DNA of 64,000 nucleotides from Asparagopsis taxiformis. Taxonomy: Eukaryota; Rhodophyta; Florideophyceae; Bonnemaisoniales; Bonnemaisoniaceae. Both the position numbers and the translations under genes were made by a program. The stretch is from assembly GCA_030407315.1 (NCBI GenBank), contig JALQPE010001780.1, positions 124,001-188,000 on the forward strand, in the 5' to 3' direction. Shown here piece after piece: positions 51,082 to 60,987 of this stretch. Numbering within the stretch: position 1 is the first letter of the stretch; each line of letters begins with the position of its first letter. The notes below the pieces were generated by a model that was not told where the DNA came from, ran no database searches, and saw only the letters and a list, made by a program, of their open reading frames with translations.

Positions 51082-51846
51082 TTAACTGGTCTTCTTGTCG
51101 GTTGACGTGGCGTTCGTGCGCTTACGTATCCCGTTTGTTTCCGTCGACGGCGATATGTCCGTTACTGGTGCTGATTGTCTGCTTTCGGCATTGTCAGATA
51201 CGTCTTTTAGACGCTTCGTTAGTATATCTTTTTCCTCATCCGAATTGACCGTTTCTTGCATCAGTTCCACGAGGCGCGCAATGACGAAGATGAGCGTGAG
51301 AGCAAAACCGGAAAGATACACTTGGTATTAAAGGACAGATTGTATTGCATGGAAAGGTTAGCATTTGTTGAGACTTTGTTTCGACGCAGGAAACCATGGA
51401 AGATGGATACGTACGCTGTAGCCATAGAAATGATCCGATCACAGTTTCAAATGCCATATTCGGATAACAAAATGTCAGTAACAAGTTACGAAAGTTGCGG
51501 AAACAAGCGTGAACGATCAACGTACATTTCTCTCCGCTCTAAATTTGCGCTGCTTATCAAGACTGGCGCCAATGTATCCAACGCCGGTGTCATGGGTATG
51601 GGTCTCCTCGGTACCTTCCCTAAGCGACAAATTTCGGAGCGTGTTTACGGCTTCTCCGAGGGCAATGAAGAGGCCAAACACAATGAAATTTGAAAAGTAT
51701 CGCACACGATGACCCAGATCGTAAGTGAAGATCTTCTTGGCGATGAAGCGACGAACGACGCGCGGTAGCGGAAGAACGAGCAATGCGGTGATGCAGAGCT
51801 CGATCATGAGCAGGAAGAAGACGGCCATCCAGACGACGGATGCCAT
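51082..51846 (-). CDS. BAP31/BAP29-family ER membrane protein, needing a 1-nt exon
   Basis: BAP31 proteins are three-pass ER chaperones that sort membrane proteins. The 186-residue model starts at ATG 51846 and has exons 51846-51526, 51415 (one base) and 51320-51082. The family pattern is clear: MASVVWMAVFFLLMIELCITAL, LPLPRVVRRFIAKKIF, then the conserved DKQRKFRAERN, L-YLSGFALTLIFVIARLVELM (third helix), and a charged tail (SDEEKDILTKRLKDVSD) that ends in KKTS, a KKxx-like ER-retrieval signal. Exon 1 ends in phase 0 and exon 3 needs one base. The only GT-AG path found supplies the C at 51415, flanked by TACAG and GTACGT, giving RAERN-L-YLSGF, as in animal homologues (RAQRNLYI). Both introns (110 and 94 nt) have ordinary size and a branch-point-like site. 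Confidence 0.85.
51415..51415 (-). other. Proposed single-nucleotide exon of the BAP31 gene
   Basis: On the minus strand the context is CTATGGCTACAG, C, GTACGTATCC: an acceptor and a donor separated by one base. The upstream intron has TTACTGAC and the downstream intron ATGCTAAC as plausible branch sites. With the base included, frame and conserved Leu are restored. A very similar case is a reported 1-nt exon in Arabidopsis APC11. Proof needs cDNA. Confidence 0.7.
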
Positions 51847-52473
51847 GGTGATTGTCAATTTCAAAAGGTAATGGCTGGGGAGAGTTTTGAGTAACGAACG
51901 GTCGAGATGGTTGGAAAGCAACGGATTGTTGGAGGTTGAACAGATTTGGGAGGGCGATGGTTGGTTAATGCACAACTGGGTTAACTTGGCATAGATTGTG
52001 TTGAGATTTTTGAAAATACCAATGTCAAGATGACATCTTGGTTATGCTAATTTAATGAAGATTACTCAATCATTGTTTAGGGCCGAAAGCGAATTACAGT
52101 TTTTTGAAATAAAATTGACTGCTACTTCAGTCTTTTTCAATACATTACCGGAGAATCTTGTTTCGATGATGCCCATCGCTGCTTACATATTTGCCATCAC
52201 AACACAGGATGGATTCGAATTGACTTACAATTGATGTGCCTCTGCATCATTTGTTCAGTAAATGAACCTCTTGCCGTTTTACCTGCAAGTTCTCCTCAGA
52301 TCATGCGTAACACACTGCTGGAAACATCTCCACACCCTCACGCGTAAACGTTCACATTTCGACAAAGCAAATACTGTTGATGGTTACGTTTATCATATCT
52401 AACATTGTCTCTAAACCTATATCGCTCATAGAATGCGATCGTCTAATTGAATCCATAGCAAAACTACATTCGA
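51847..52473. other. Intergenic, nothing recognised
   Basis: The BAP31 upstream region and the 3' side of the membrane-anchored methyltransferase-like gene. AT-rich. No gene seen. Confidence 0.5.
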
Positions 52474-53620
52474 TTACCACGAATCTCTCATTCGCGTTGT
52501 GTTATACAACAGAAGCTGCCTGTCGTGAAGCGGAATAACTTGTAAAGCTTCCGAAAATCCAAAAGGAAATCCTCTCACGTTCAGGCCAGGATTCTTCGAA
52601 CGGACAATCGAATAGACTCCAGCAGAGCTTTCAACCATGTGCGCGTTATGTACTCCAGGAGCATTTCCAATCAATGTATACTTGAGTTTTGAATTCACGA
52701 CATTCTTAAACACATCGTGGATCTCATCAAGGCCAAATGATTCCAATCCACTCCAGGTAAACATCATATCAACATGTGGAAGTGCTTTCTTACTTTTGGG
52801 CTTGTACAAAACGAATTGAGTTCCCTCCAGGGTTTCAGCACCAAACTTTTTAACCATTTCGACCATGGAAGAATCGTTTGACAGCAAACAATGGAATTTG
52901 AAGCTAGGCTTGATCCTCTGCCAATACAACAAAACAATCATAAACCTGTTAGTATTCACCTCTTCACTTCTTCCACATTTGATAAGCGCTATGACTTTTA
53001 ATCCTTACCCTGATTGCTTTCACGGTCGGTAGAAGCCATTTTGCTTCATGGGCACAGGGGAAGACAAGTATGGAAGCAATTTGATATTGTGCCACGATAC
53101 GGAACAAATGCCTAGCGAGATAAAGTTTCCTGCGAGACGGGATTTTGTTCATTGTGATAAATTTGCTCGCCTTCAAACAGTCGTTGCATGCGAAAAGTTC
53201 GCGATTGAAGGTTGGGGCAAGGTCGGGAAGCGTACGTTTCTGTGAACCATATATCATGTCCTCTAAGGAAGGTTTGCCCTTCTTCACATTGATGTTTTTC
53301 AGGTGTTGAGCGAGAGGAAGATAAGCTGGTGGCCCCTGATTAAACGAATGGTTAGGAATGAGGGCACTTGTTTGGACTTTGCCTTCGTGCGTAGAGTATA
53401 CCGTTGATGCTTGTCGAAAAAATATCGACGCGCCATGCTGCCAGTGAGAGAGAGACAGAAAAAGTACGAAAAAGAACAAGGAAGCGTTTTCTATCCCCGA
53501 TGTGTTCGTGAGACGTCGGATGACGCTGCGGAAAAAAAGATAAATCCTTGATCGTCTCCGCAGCTTAGATTCACTTCCTAGGCTGAGATGGTACGCGCAT
53601 TCGGAACAATGGCGAGGCAT
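52474..53620 (-). CDS. Membrane-anchored protein with a SAM-methyltransferase-like domain, two exons
   Basis: Exons 53620-53009 and 52917-52474 (donor GTAAGG, branch site TACTAAC, acceptor TTGGCAG) give 351 residues. A short basic N-terminus (SKLRRRSRIYLFFRSVIRRL) precedes a hydrophobic anchor at about residues 44-60 (NASLFFFVLFLSLSHW), so it looks like a type II Golgi or ER protein. The spliced C-terminus has MMFTWSGLESFGLDEIHDVF, KYTLIGNAPGVHN and GFPFGFSEALQVIPLHDRQLLLYN. This matches the last part of a family of class I SAM methyltransferases found beside glycosyltransferases, where these lines read D-W-DV-HL, LL-T-Y and PFNF. A glycine-rich SAM motif is not obvious upstream, so activity is open. 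Starts at 53872 or 53620 are both in frame; the shorter gives a normal anchor position. Confidence 0.5.
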
Positions 53621-54198
53621 TTTCACGACTTTGTTACGATGAAAGACAGTTTGATCTGGAACAAGAGATTCAGCCCGGTTATTGGTAGACTTGGTCTGAG
53701 CGGTTTGGTTTAGTTCTGGTTGGATATAGATGTAATACAACACAAAGAGGACTAAATAGCCTCGAGAGAGAACGAATGTCGGTTGAGTCCGTGAAGAAAA
53801 TATGGTAATCGACTGAAATTGCAGTGGCGGCAATGTATATTGAGACAACCGCATAGGTCTCGAACAAACCATGGATGCAAACAATTAGATAACACTCGGC
53901 TCGCTTTCCCAATCCACGTTGATGTTTCAAGGGCCAACCTTCTACTTGGACGCCGCATCTCAAACAGGAGATTACAATCTCAATCACTGAAACGCAACCC
54001 CAGATTGTTCATTAGTTCATTTGCTTGATAATTTAAAGCAATGGATTGCTGTCAAACTCGGAAACACAACCAAGCGGCAATGCATTCAACAATTTGATTA
54101 CCTACACCTCTTGTTCTGGACTGACGTCAGTAGTACTGACACACGCCTCAATTTGGGGGCGATTCCAAGTGGTGAGATAGCTTTCATCATACATTTCT
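53621..54198. other. Spacer between the methyltransferase-like gene and FANCI 3' end
   Basis: The first 250 bp stay open in the frame of the neighbouring gene and may be part of it. No other gene seen. Confidence 0.5.
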
Positions 54199-57100
54199 TC
54201 AAGCTCTTCGACTTCTCTTTGGCGCTTGTTCTTCCCTCCCTCCATCCGAGCCTTCTTCTTCTTCTACCAATCGGTCTTCCCGTATTCGGAAGTCTCGTGC
54301 CACATTCCGACGCATGCCTCTCAACAGACTCACTTTCGTCCGTTTCTGCACACCAATCAAAACCTTTTCAAATCGCTCTACTTCATAAACAAGTTGTGGC
54401 ATAACGCGCGCTTCTTTCGCTGCTCGTGATGGGCCCTTGCTGGACGGCCCTCCATCATCCCCCGTACCGATGAACGACAGAAATGTCCATAAAGTCGGTG
54501 CTAGTGATTTGCATTCATTAATCAGTGACACGTACGAAGTTCGAGGATCTCCTTTCCTTTTGCACTGCGCTTGTGAAGCGATACAGAGCATTTTGTACGC
54601 CTTGGTGATAATCCTCAATAACTTTTCCTGCTGGACCCATTTAGCGATTGCGCATCTCGCTAGCACTTGCAATGTTCTGATCACACCTTCCAAGCGATGT
54701 TGCGCTGCATCCTCAGCACGAATTGCGTGCTTTGCAAGTTTTGCAAGATATTCCGAATCTTCGGCAGGTTTTGTAACGTTGTCCATATCACCAGCCGGCG
54801 CCCTCGCAATGTTAGATTCCAAAGAAGTCATTCTTCCCAAGCACCATTCAATATCTGTAATTGCATGGTCAACAATTTCGAAGACCATGTCCATTGCGGA
54901 CAAGCAAGTCCCTTGATCGATTGCTACAGCACGAGACAATTCATCGCTCTTTTCTGTAACTTCCTTTTGTGTTGGCTCTACATTCTCGTCACAGTCACCT
55001 ATGTTTTCAAGAATACAGCGACCTAGGCTTCCAGCTCTTCGCAGATCGTCGTTATTTTCAACATAAAAAAGGCATACTTGCACAAGTGACTTCACAACAC
55101 CAGCGTCTCCAACTTCTTTGTTTGTCAAAAGCTCTACTGCCCATTGCCATCTTTTCTCTAGGAAAGTCAATCGACGCTCGAGAGAATTGAAACTCCGAGA
55201 AATGGCCTGCGTTACCGAGTCATATATGCGCAAGACTAATGTGCATTCCTTTACCAGTTTGTCTTCAACCAAACTTTCGATCAAGTTCTCCAGAGCCTCA
55301 GTTGCGGTCTCGCACACATTCGCGTCCTTCTTTGAGATTTCATCGACTGAATCCGGTAGCAATGAATGACAGAACTGCAGAATTGCTCGTTTGTTCGACA
55401 GTTGTAGATGGGTCACTGCACAAGCACACCGATCTGCTATTTGCAAGGAACTAGTTCCACCCTGGCCAGGGGTAGGAGATGTAGACCTTCTAAATCGCTT
55501 GAAGTCCTGCATGGCAATCCTGACAAGGCTTTTGATGCTTTGCAGTACACCATTGTTGTGCTGCGGCAACGTAATGTGAGATACTTCTTTGGACATTGAG
55601 TATGAAAAATCTTCGACATGCTTTTGAGCCACGGCAAGTAGATACGACCGAAACTGTTCGAAATCTCGTGATTCGGTGTGCCCGGTAAAGATGGCTGGAC
55701 CTTTGCCAGGGACAACAGCATCGTCAATCATTTCTAGGATCTCCATTGCTGTCTTCAATGGGAGCGTTGGTTTCGTTGCTGCTGACGACAAAACGCTGAA
55801 CACACCAAAACGATGATCTTGCGCTGAAGCCGGGAGAGGAGCGCCACCATTCGAATCTTTGGATTTTCCCTTCTTCGAACCTGAAGTCTTTTTCCCAGAT
55901 GATTTCGCTCCTCGTTGTAACCCCATTTTAGCACCAGCTCGCATGAATTCAATGCTTAAATCTCCCCCAAGATCATTGAATGCTTCACTAGAGCTCGCCA
56001 TTCCTGCCGCCCGCAACTGCTCGAATATTCTTGCTCGCAATGACATTAGGGGTATAACGATTTCAGAATACATCTTCCATTCATGTGACTCCCTGGGAAT
56101 AATGAGAACGGTATGAACTAAAGCCTCACAGATAGACCCCAGGACACGAAGTCGATTGCGATTCGCACGAGCTGTTGCCGCCGCAGACTTAATTTCTTCA
56201 TCCTCCTCAACTCCATCTGGTAGTTCAGGAGCCGCAGGGGGAATTAGTTCTTTAGATATGGAGAAGTCCTCAAGACTGACACATGCTAGCTTGCGAGCTA
56301 GATCAACAATGTATGAATTCTTGTATCCATCCACATCACGCTTCCATTCGACAACTGCCAAGCACCAAATGAGGTCCCCTAGAGGTTCTTCTAGGCGTCC
56401 TCCCGCCGCTTCTTTGACACAATGCTCCAATAAAATGTGTGGTGCCTCGGTGGGATTGACGAAACGTTGCAAATGAGATCGAAGTAGTTCCCCTATTGCA
56501 GTCGCTACATCGGAAATGCAATGGTCGGGGGTCTCTTCAGACAACAATTGAATAGCTTGCTTGTAAAGGAATGCTTTCAGAGCAGCAGGGTACGAGAATA
56601 TACGCCGTAGTGGTTGTAGTGAGTCCAACACCGAATCCATTATGCTTTCACTATTGGATGGTCCGGCTCGCTGAGAGCCTGAGTTTCGCCTTCTCTGGCT
56701 GGATGCTACCTGATTTTTTCCGTGTAAAGACGTTAAGCTTAGAAACCCAATGATTGCCACTGCTCGACTCGACGTATCTCGATGAAACAGGGCTTTCCGT
56801 ACGACTAATTGAAAGTAATCTTGCAAATCTTGACGGGCCATGAGTAGAGGCTTGTATGCACTGATCAATGCGGATGCCAACCAAGGAGGGAGGGTTACAA
56901 GAAACTCTATTCCATCCCGAATGTAACGACAGAATTCCAAGACATAGTAAGGAATCCTGTCCGCAAGCTTCTTGATGATATGGATTGCCTGTGTTGCAGC
57001 CTTCTCCTGTAAGGCTATTCTCGAGGTTAGCTGGTCCAGGATATAACCACGCATGGATTTGTGAGCATTGAAGAGACGGAATATAAGAACTTCCCCTAAG

Positions 57101-58488
57101 GATTCTGTTTTGTCTGCTGGATGGAATGTGCATGGTAATGGCTTGTCAATGAGTAAGAGAGCCATTTGGAGCATGCTTTCCTTGACGTAGTCCCATCCAT
57201 TTTCGCAGGTACACTCAACGATGTACAGAAGAGACTGATGTAGGTCCAACATATCATCATCATGCATGGACACTCTAGCTATGTATACATTCTGAGAGCG
57301 AAGTAAACGCTCTTTGTCGAAACGCACGATAGCATCTCTTAGATTTCCGAGAATATCATTCTGGATAGAGGAGGTACGGGCCATTGAAAGGAAGATACCC
57401 ATTCCGAAAGAAGTCAGGAAATGTTTCGGAGTCTCTACTCCGGCCTTTGCCAATTTCAAGACTTCTGCGGATAACGTAGGGTCTTGTCTCAAAGCATATT
57501 CAATATGTACCAATGCAGTGCCTTGCACTTGGCGAAGCTCCTTTGGCGACACAGATTCTGCAATGATTGCATCTTCGTCTTCTGCGAGGATGCTTTGAGA
57601 AAGCTCTTCACTTGCTTTAGCCGTCTTCTCCAGCTTTGTAAACACAGCAGCGATGCTCGTAAGAACCACACTCTTTGCAGAAGAAGAACCCCTAGAGGAA
57701 GCAAAAAGTAAGAGCTGGTAGATAAAAGCAGGCAGTTCAAAGAGATCTACTTTTTGCATTCGTCTTGTAAGAATAACAAGAACAGATTTGGCGGCGTTCT
57801 CCGTAAGCGGTGCTTCTTTCACAACGGACGCTACGAAAACGTCGTTTGTCTTGAGTTGGCTCATAGATTTTCGTGCGAGGGGATCTGCAAGCCTGGTAAC
57901 AAATTCATCAACGAAACTCTGACCGGTACGACGAACATTGACATGACTATGCATACTCGTGGCATCGGAATCTGCATTTCGTTTGTTGTCTGTCCCAGAC
58001 TGGTCCATGCCCAACAGCTCGGCGTCGTTGTATTGAGACTGGGACTCGAGAGCAAGTGTGCTATCCTTCGGAGCCTGGTGCGTGATGGAGCCTTTTGTGG
58101 TGAGAATAAATAGGCATTTGACGAGAATGGGGGTCAGTTGATAATCAGCTGATTTCACGCAGGAATCAATGAGAACGTCACTAGAAACATCCTCATCGAA
58201 CAGACTGGCCAGAACGCTCTGAAAGGAGGAGTCGCGTCCACCAGCAGCAGTTGTCTGCGACATTATCGGGCCCTGAGATGACGACATTGCAGCTGACGGT
58301 TGCATGTCGCGGTTGCGAGTTTCCAGGTAGCGCAGAGCAGCAATGATGATGCGTTGGCGCATGATGGGGGATGCATTTTGTTTGAGTGCGCGCGTGAGAT
58401 AGCTCTCTCCCTGAGAGCGGATGCAAGCGAAATGCTCGTCTACAGTTGCATCTGCATCTATCTTTGCAAAACGCCGAGAATTGGACAT
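54199..58488 (-). CDS. FANCI: FANCI, Fanconi anaemia ID2-complex subunit
   Basis: FANCI pairs with FANCD2; ATR phosphorylation and monoubiquitination lock the pair on DNA at interstrand crosslinks. The 1429-residue single-exon protein starts at ATG 58488 (MSNSRRF); the longer frame begins with TTG. It is an all-helical solenoid with the family landmarks. KVDLFELPAFIYQLLLFASSRGSS is the Q-L-L-SS-KG element. QDYFQLVVRKALFHRDTSSRAVAIIGFL contains the Lys (K565) matching the ubiquitinated Lys of human FANCI (LVLRKAMF). About 30 residues later ASSQRRRNSGSQ recalls the SQ cluster that ATR phosphorylates. The C-terminus has PQLVYEVERFEKVLIGVQKRTKVSLLRGM and RDFRIRED, then an acidic and a basic tail (PKRSRRA) like human FANCI. 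Slightly longer than the usual ~1330 residues. Confidence 0.93.
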   Translation of the reverse strand: MSNSRRFAKIDADATVDEHFACIRSQGESYLTRALKQNASPIMRQRIIIAALRYLETRNRDMQPSAAMSSSQGPIMSQTTAAGGRDSSFQSVLASLFDEDVSSDVLIDSCVKSADYQLTPILVKCLFILTTKGSITHQAPKDSTLALESQSQYNDAELLGMDQSGTDNKRNADSDATSMHSHVNVRRTGQSFVDEFVTRLADPLARKSMSQLKTNDVFVASVVKEAPLTENAAKSVLVILTRRMQKVDLFELPAFIYQLLLFASSRGSSSAKSVVLTSIAAVFTKLEKTAKASEELSQSILAEDEDAIIAESVSPKELRQVQGTALVHIEYALRQDPTLSAEVLKLAKAGVETPKHFLTSFGMGIFLSMARTSSIQNDILGNLRDAIVRFDKERLLRSQNVYIARVSMHDDDMLDLHQSLLYIVECTCENGWDYVKESMLQMALLLIDKPLPCTFHPADKTESLGEVLIFRLFNAHKSMRGYILDQLTSRIALQEKAATQAIHIIKKLADRIPYYVLEFCRYIRDGIEFLVTLPPWLASALISAYKPLLMARQDLQDYFQLVVRKALFHRDTSSRAVAIIGFLSLTSLHGKNQVASSQRRRNSGSQRAGPSNSESIMDSVLDSLQPLRRIFSYPAALKAFLYKQAIQLLSEETPDHCISDVATAIGELLRSHLQRFVNPTEAPHILLEHCVKEAAGGRLEEPLGDLIWCLAVVEWKRDVDGYKNSYIVDLARKLACVSLEDFSISKELIPPAAPELPDGVEEDEEIKSAAATARANRNRLRVLGSICEALVHTVLIIPRESHEWKMYSEIVIPLMSLRARIFEQLRAAGMASSSEAFNDLGGDLSIEFMRAGAKMGLQRGAKSSGKKTSGSKKGKSKDSNGGAPLPASAQDHRFGVFSVLSSAATKPTLPLKTAMEILEMIDDAVVPGKGPAIFTGHTESRDFEQFRSYLLAVAQKHVEDFSYSMSKEVSHITLPQHNNGVLQSIKSLVRIAMQDFKRFRRSTSPTPGQGGTSSLQIADRCACAVTHLQLSNKRAILQFCHSLLPDSVDEISKKDANVCETATEALENLIESLVEDKLVKECTLVLRIYDSVTQAISRSFNSLERRLTFLEKRWQWAVELLTNKEVGDAGVVKSLVQVCLFYVENNDDLRRAGSLGRCILENIGDCDENVEPTQKEVTEKSDELSRAVAIDQGTCLSAMDMVFEIVDHAITDIEWCLGRMTSLESNIARAPAGDMDNVTKPAEDSEYLAKLAKHAIRAEDAAQHRLEGVIRTLQVLARCAIAKWVQQEKLLRIITKAYKMLCIASQAQCKRKGDPRTSYVSLINECKSLAPTLWTFLSFIGTGDDGGPSSKGPSRAAKEARVMPQLVYEVERFEKVLIGVQKRTKVSLLRGMRRNVARDFRIREDRLVEEEEGSDGGREEQAPKRSRRA

Positions 58489-58818
58489 GGTAGTTGGGGA
58501 TATTTCTCTGGGATGGGGCAAGGAGGTGGGATGACTATTCGTACGTGCGTAACATGGGGGTCTGTCAGAAGTTCCCGCGAAAACATCTGTTCCGGTATTT
58601 TCAAAAGCATTGGGGACAAAATTCTGTTGAATTTATGACGCACCGGATAGACGAGACTCGGCAGATATCACTTGCTTCCTCACACCATTCCAGAGCTTGT
58701 AATGAAAACGCAAAGTGTGCAGGACAAAGCAGAGTAAAAACTGCACCGTCGTTAGATGTTGTATTTGACGAAACAGCAAGCATGAACCAGCATTTGACCA
58801 AGAACTCAATACCGTCAC
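58489..58818. other. Short spacer between FANCI and SYF2
   Basis: FANCI promoter region and SYF2 3' end. No gene seen. Confidence 0.5.
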
Positions 58819-59397
58819 TTAAGCGGTACCTCTCTCCAAGCTATCCTTAATTTTCTTGACCGAGTCAAACTTATCGAAATGTCTATCAAGCGTACGATTG
58901 AACAATCGATTTCCCTCGTTAATGAAGTTAATGTCCGATCTATCCTCATTAAACGCGCGACGTCTTCTGAAATTCGCTCTTCTTTTCTCAACGTCCTGCA
59001 GTTCGCGCACCATTCTATCAGCATTCTGCGTCGAAATCGCGTCGCCAGCACCGCCGTAGAACACAACCCCGTCCTGGCGGTCTTCATTTGAAGTCGGGGA
59101 CAAATCTCGTTGTACTTTTCGCGCACGTCGCTTCATGCTTCGAATGCCGTCATCTTCGTCCTCGCCATCAGCCTCGTCGGCCGAGCCGACGTCCGCAGGC
59201 GCCTCTTCGGTACGCGCGCGTTTGGGAGAGCGGTTGGGTTGCACGGTTTGTGTGTCATGCAAATGCTCGTTTTCAGAGGCTGTGAGCGTTGCTTGCGCTA
59301 CTTTGCGGCTCTCGTCTTCAACGGCTTTCAGGTTTTCTTCGCGCGCCTTCTCCAGCTTCTCCTTGAGAAGTGCGAAACGCTCGGCGGTGGTTGACAT
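58819..59397 (-). CDS. SYF2: SYF2, pre-mRNA splicing factor of the NTC/Prp19 complex
   Basis: SYF2 is a component of the activated spliceosome and joins with the Prp19-associated complex. The 192-residue single-exon product starts at ATG 59397. The N-terminal helix is charged (RFALLKEKLEKAREENLKAVEDESRK). A nuclear-localisation-like and acidic linker follows (NRSPKRARTEEAP, DEADGEDEDDGIRSMKRRARK). The C-terminal SYF2 domain is clear: RMVRELQDVEKRRANFRRRRAFNEDRSDINFINEGNRLFNRTLDRHFDKF, then KIKDSLERGTA, the family's C-terminal end. Homologues in other eukaryotes are 210-250 residues, so this is compact. With its few introns the organism still keeps NTC parts. I am confident of the family. Confidence 0.93.
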   Translation of the reverse strand: MSTTAERFALLKEKLEKAREENLKAVEDESRKVAQATLTASENEHLHDTQTVQPNRSPKRARTEEAPADVGSADEADGEDEDDGIRSMKRRARKVQRDLSPTSNEDRQDGVVFYGGAGDAISTQNADRMVRELQDVEKRRANFRRRRAFNEDRSDINFINEGNRLFNRTLDRHFDKFDSVKKIKDSLERGTA

Positions 59398-59727
59398 TCT
59401 GGAGAGGCGTTGTTGGGAAAGAAGTTTCGTCGAGCTTCCTGATGAAGAACTGGTTGGATATGGAAAGCCTTCGAGTGCCTATGACAATAAATTGAAAAAT
59501 TTAATGTCATGGTACAGTAGATGACGTCATGTCGAGGTTGCGATGAAAAATGTAGATACGCAGTAATTCATTCGGAGGTCATTCAGCCTCCGAAGTCCAA
59601 TGATTTTACTCCCCTCAGAGTTACTCAGAAATGGATAGATATGCCAGCGTTCAATCACTCGCTAAAGCTGAAAGCCTTACTATAGTCGTTGTCGAATTGT
59701 CTTCAAGGTACATGGCCATGATTACGC
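59398..59727. other. Short intergenic spacer
   Basis: SYF2 promoter side and aldo-keto reductase 3' side. No gene seen. Confidence 0.5.
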
Positions 59728-60987
59728 TCACGGAAAAGTGGCTGGATCCCTGTTGCTAAAATGTACTTCGTCAATTTCGGCCAACACCTCCTCATCGAGT
59801 TGAATATCAAAGGCATCCATATTCTCGACAAGTTGCTCCATAGAGGTAGCCCCAATAATCGTTGACGGGATAAAAAACCTAGTCTTACAAAACGCTAATG
59901 CCAGCTGTGACGGTGTAATACCTCTTCTCCTTGCAATGTCACCATATTTCTTTATCGCTGTAATTGCCTTCTCCGTTGAGAATCTCTTTTGGAAAAACTT
60001 GTACAGCACAAATCTCGACTTTCTCAATGCTTGATCTGAAGTGTCGCCATCCTTGTTCAATTTGCCGAGATATTTTCCCGACAGGGCGCCACCAGCCAAC
60101 ACGGAATACGGCAATAATGCAATGTCATAATTGGACTTTGTACACGCCTCACACAACTCCGATTCAAACGAACGATTGAGCAAGGCAAAATTATTCTGGA
60201 TGCTGACCGGACGCGGCATTCCAAGCTCATCAGCGGCTTTGACACATTCGGCAACACCATACGTCGTCTCATTTGACAGTCCATACGTCCGAATCTTACC
60301 CGCATCCAAAAGTTGCTTTATTCCTGTCAACGTCTCTCTAAAGGACACATGATCTCTTTCCAAGGACGGGTTATATTCTCTCTCGCCAAAGGTCGGCGCA
60401 TACCGATCCGGCCAATGAAGTTGATACAGGTCGATATAATCTGTATTCAATCTGCTCAAACTGGCATCACAAGCCTCGAGGATATTCTTCCTATCCAGAC
60501 ACGCATCAGGAAACGAGCCAGGATTGTATGAAATGGACGGGTTTCTCGCGGCGGCCACAGCGGAATTCTTCGCACGACCAATGACTTTGGTTGCCAAAAT
60601 AAGGTCGTCACGCAGTGTTGGATTGTTCTTCAAATAGCGGCCGATGTATCGTTCTGTCTCACCTGCAACCCAACCGGGTGCATTTCCTGGAATCGGATAC
60701 ATTTCAGCAGTGTCCATAAAATTCACGCCACGCTCCTTAATTGCATAGTCCATTTGTTGAATAGCTTCCTGCTCCGTGTTCTGCACGCCCCACGTCATTG
60801 TGCCGAGACATATCTCTGTGACCATTAGATCTGACGAACCGAGCTTGTTGAGCTTCATGGACGTGGAAACTGATTGCGAGCAGCGGGGCGTCCGATGCCG
60901 CGGACGCGGGGTTGCTGCGGGCAGCTGTGGGCGCGTCGGACGCCCAATTGCCACGCGGGCTGCGGTTGATGGGATGAAGGCGCTCAT
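59728..60987 (-). CDS. NADP-dependent aldo-keto reductase of the Tas type, probably plastid-targeted
   Basis: The protein is 419 residues from ATG 60987. The first ~45 residues (SAFIPSTAARVAIGRPTRP, PRPRHRTPRCSQSVSTS) are Arg/Ser/Pro-rich and acid-free, a plausible plastid leader. A start at 61134 would add 49 residues. The TIM-barrel enzyme begins MKLNKLGSSDLMVTEICLGTMTWG, as in the Tas group. The catalytic tetrad is recognisable: Asp in NFMDTAEMYP, Tyr in the same motif, Lys in ILATKVIG, His in LYQLHWPDRY. FSNE-type loops (YGLSNETTYGV), IQNNFALLNRSFES and LLPYSVLAGGALSGKY follow. The C-terminus has IIGATSMEQLVENMDAFDIQLDEEVL. Natural substrate unknown; bacterial Tas can support tyrosine biosynthesis or reduce aldehydes. 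Single exon. Confidence 0.93.
   Translation of the reverse strand: MSAFIPSTAARVAIGRPTRPQLPAATPRPRHRTPRCSQSVSTSMKLNKLGSSDLMVTEICLGTMTWGVQNTEQEAIQQMDYAIKERGVNFMDTAEMYPIPGNAPGWVAGETERYIGRYLKNNPTLRDDLILATKVIGRAKNSAVAAARNPSISYNPGSFPDACLDRKNILEACDASLSRLNTDYIDLYQLHWPDRYAPTFGEREYNPSLERDHVSFRETLTGIKQLLDAGKIRTYGLSNETTYGVAECVKAADELGMPRPVSIQNNFALLNRSFESELCEACTKSNYDIALLPYSVLAGGALSGKYLGKLNKDGDTSDQALRKSRFVLYKFFQKRFSTEKAITAIKKYGDIARRRGITPSQLALAFCKTRFFIPSTIIGATSMEQLVENMDAFDIQLDEEVLAEIDEVHFSNRDPATFP

Noticed and set aside
51321..51415. Larger internal exon in BAP31 starting at the same acceptor
   Set aside because: Possible ends after 5, 21, 30 or 41 bases give the wrong phase; a 37-base exon at the later AAAG would leave a 16-nt intron.
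51321..51525. Single 205-nt intron in the BAP31 gene
   Set aside because: It needs non-canonical ends (GT-AA or TA-AG) to keep frame, while a 1-nt exon permits two GT-AG introns of normal length. I keep it as the main alternative.
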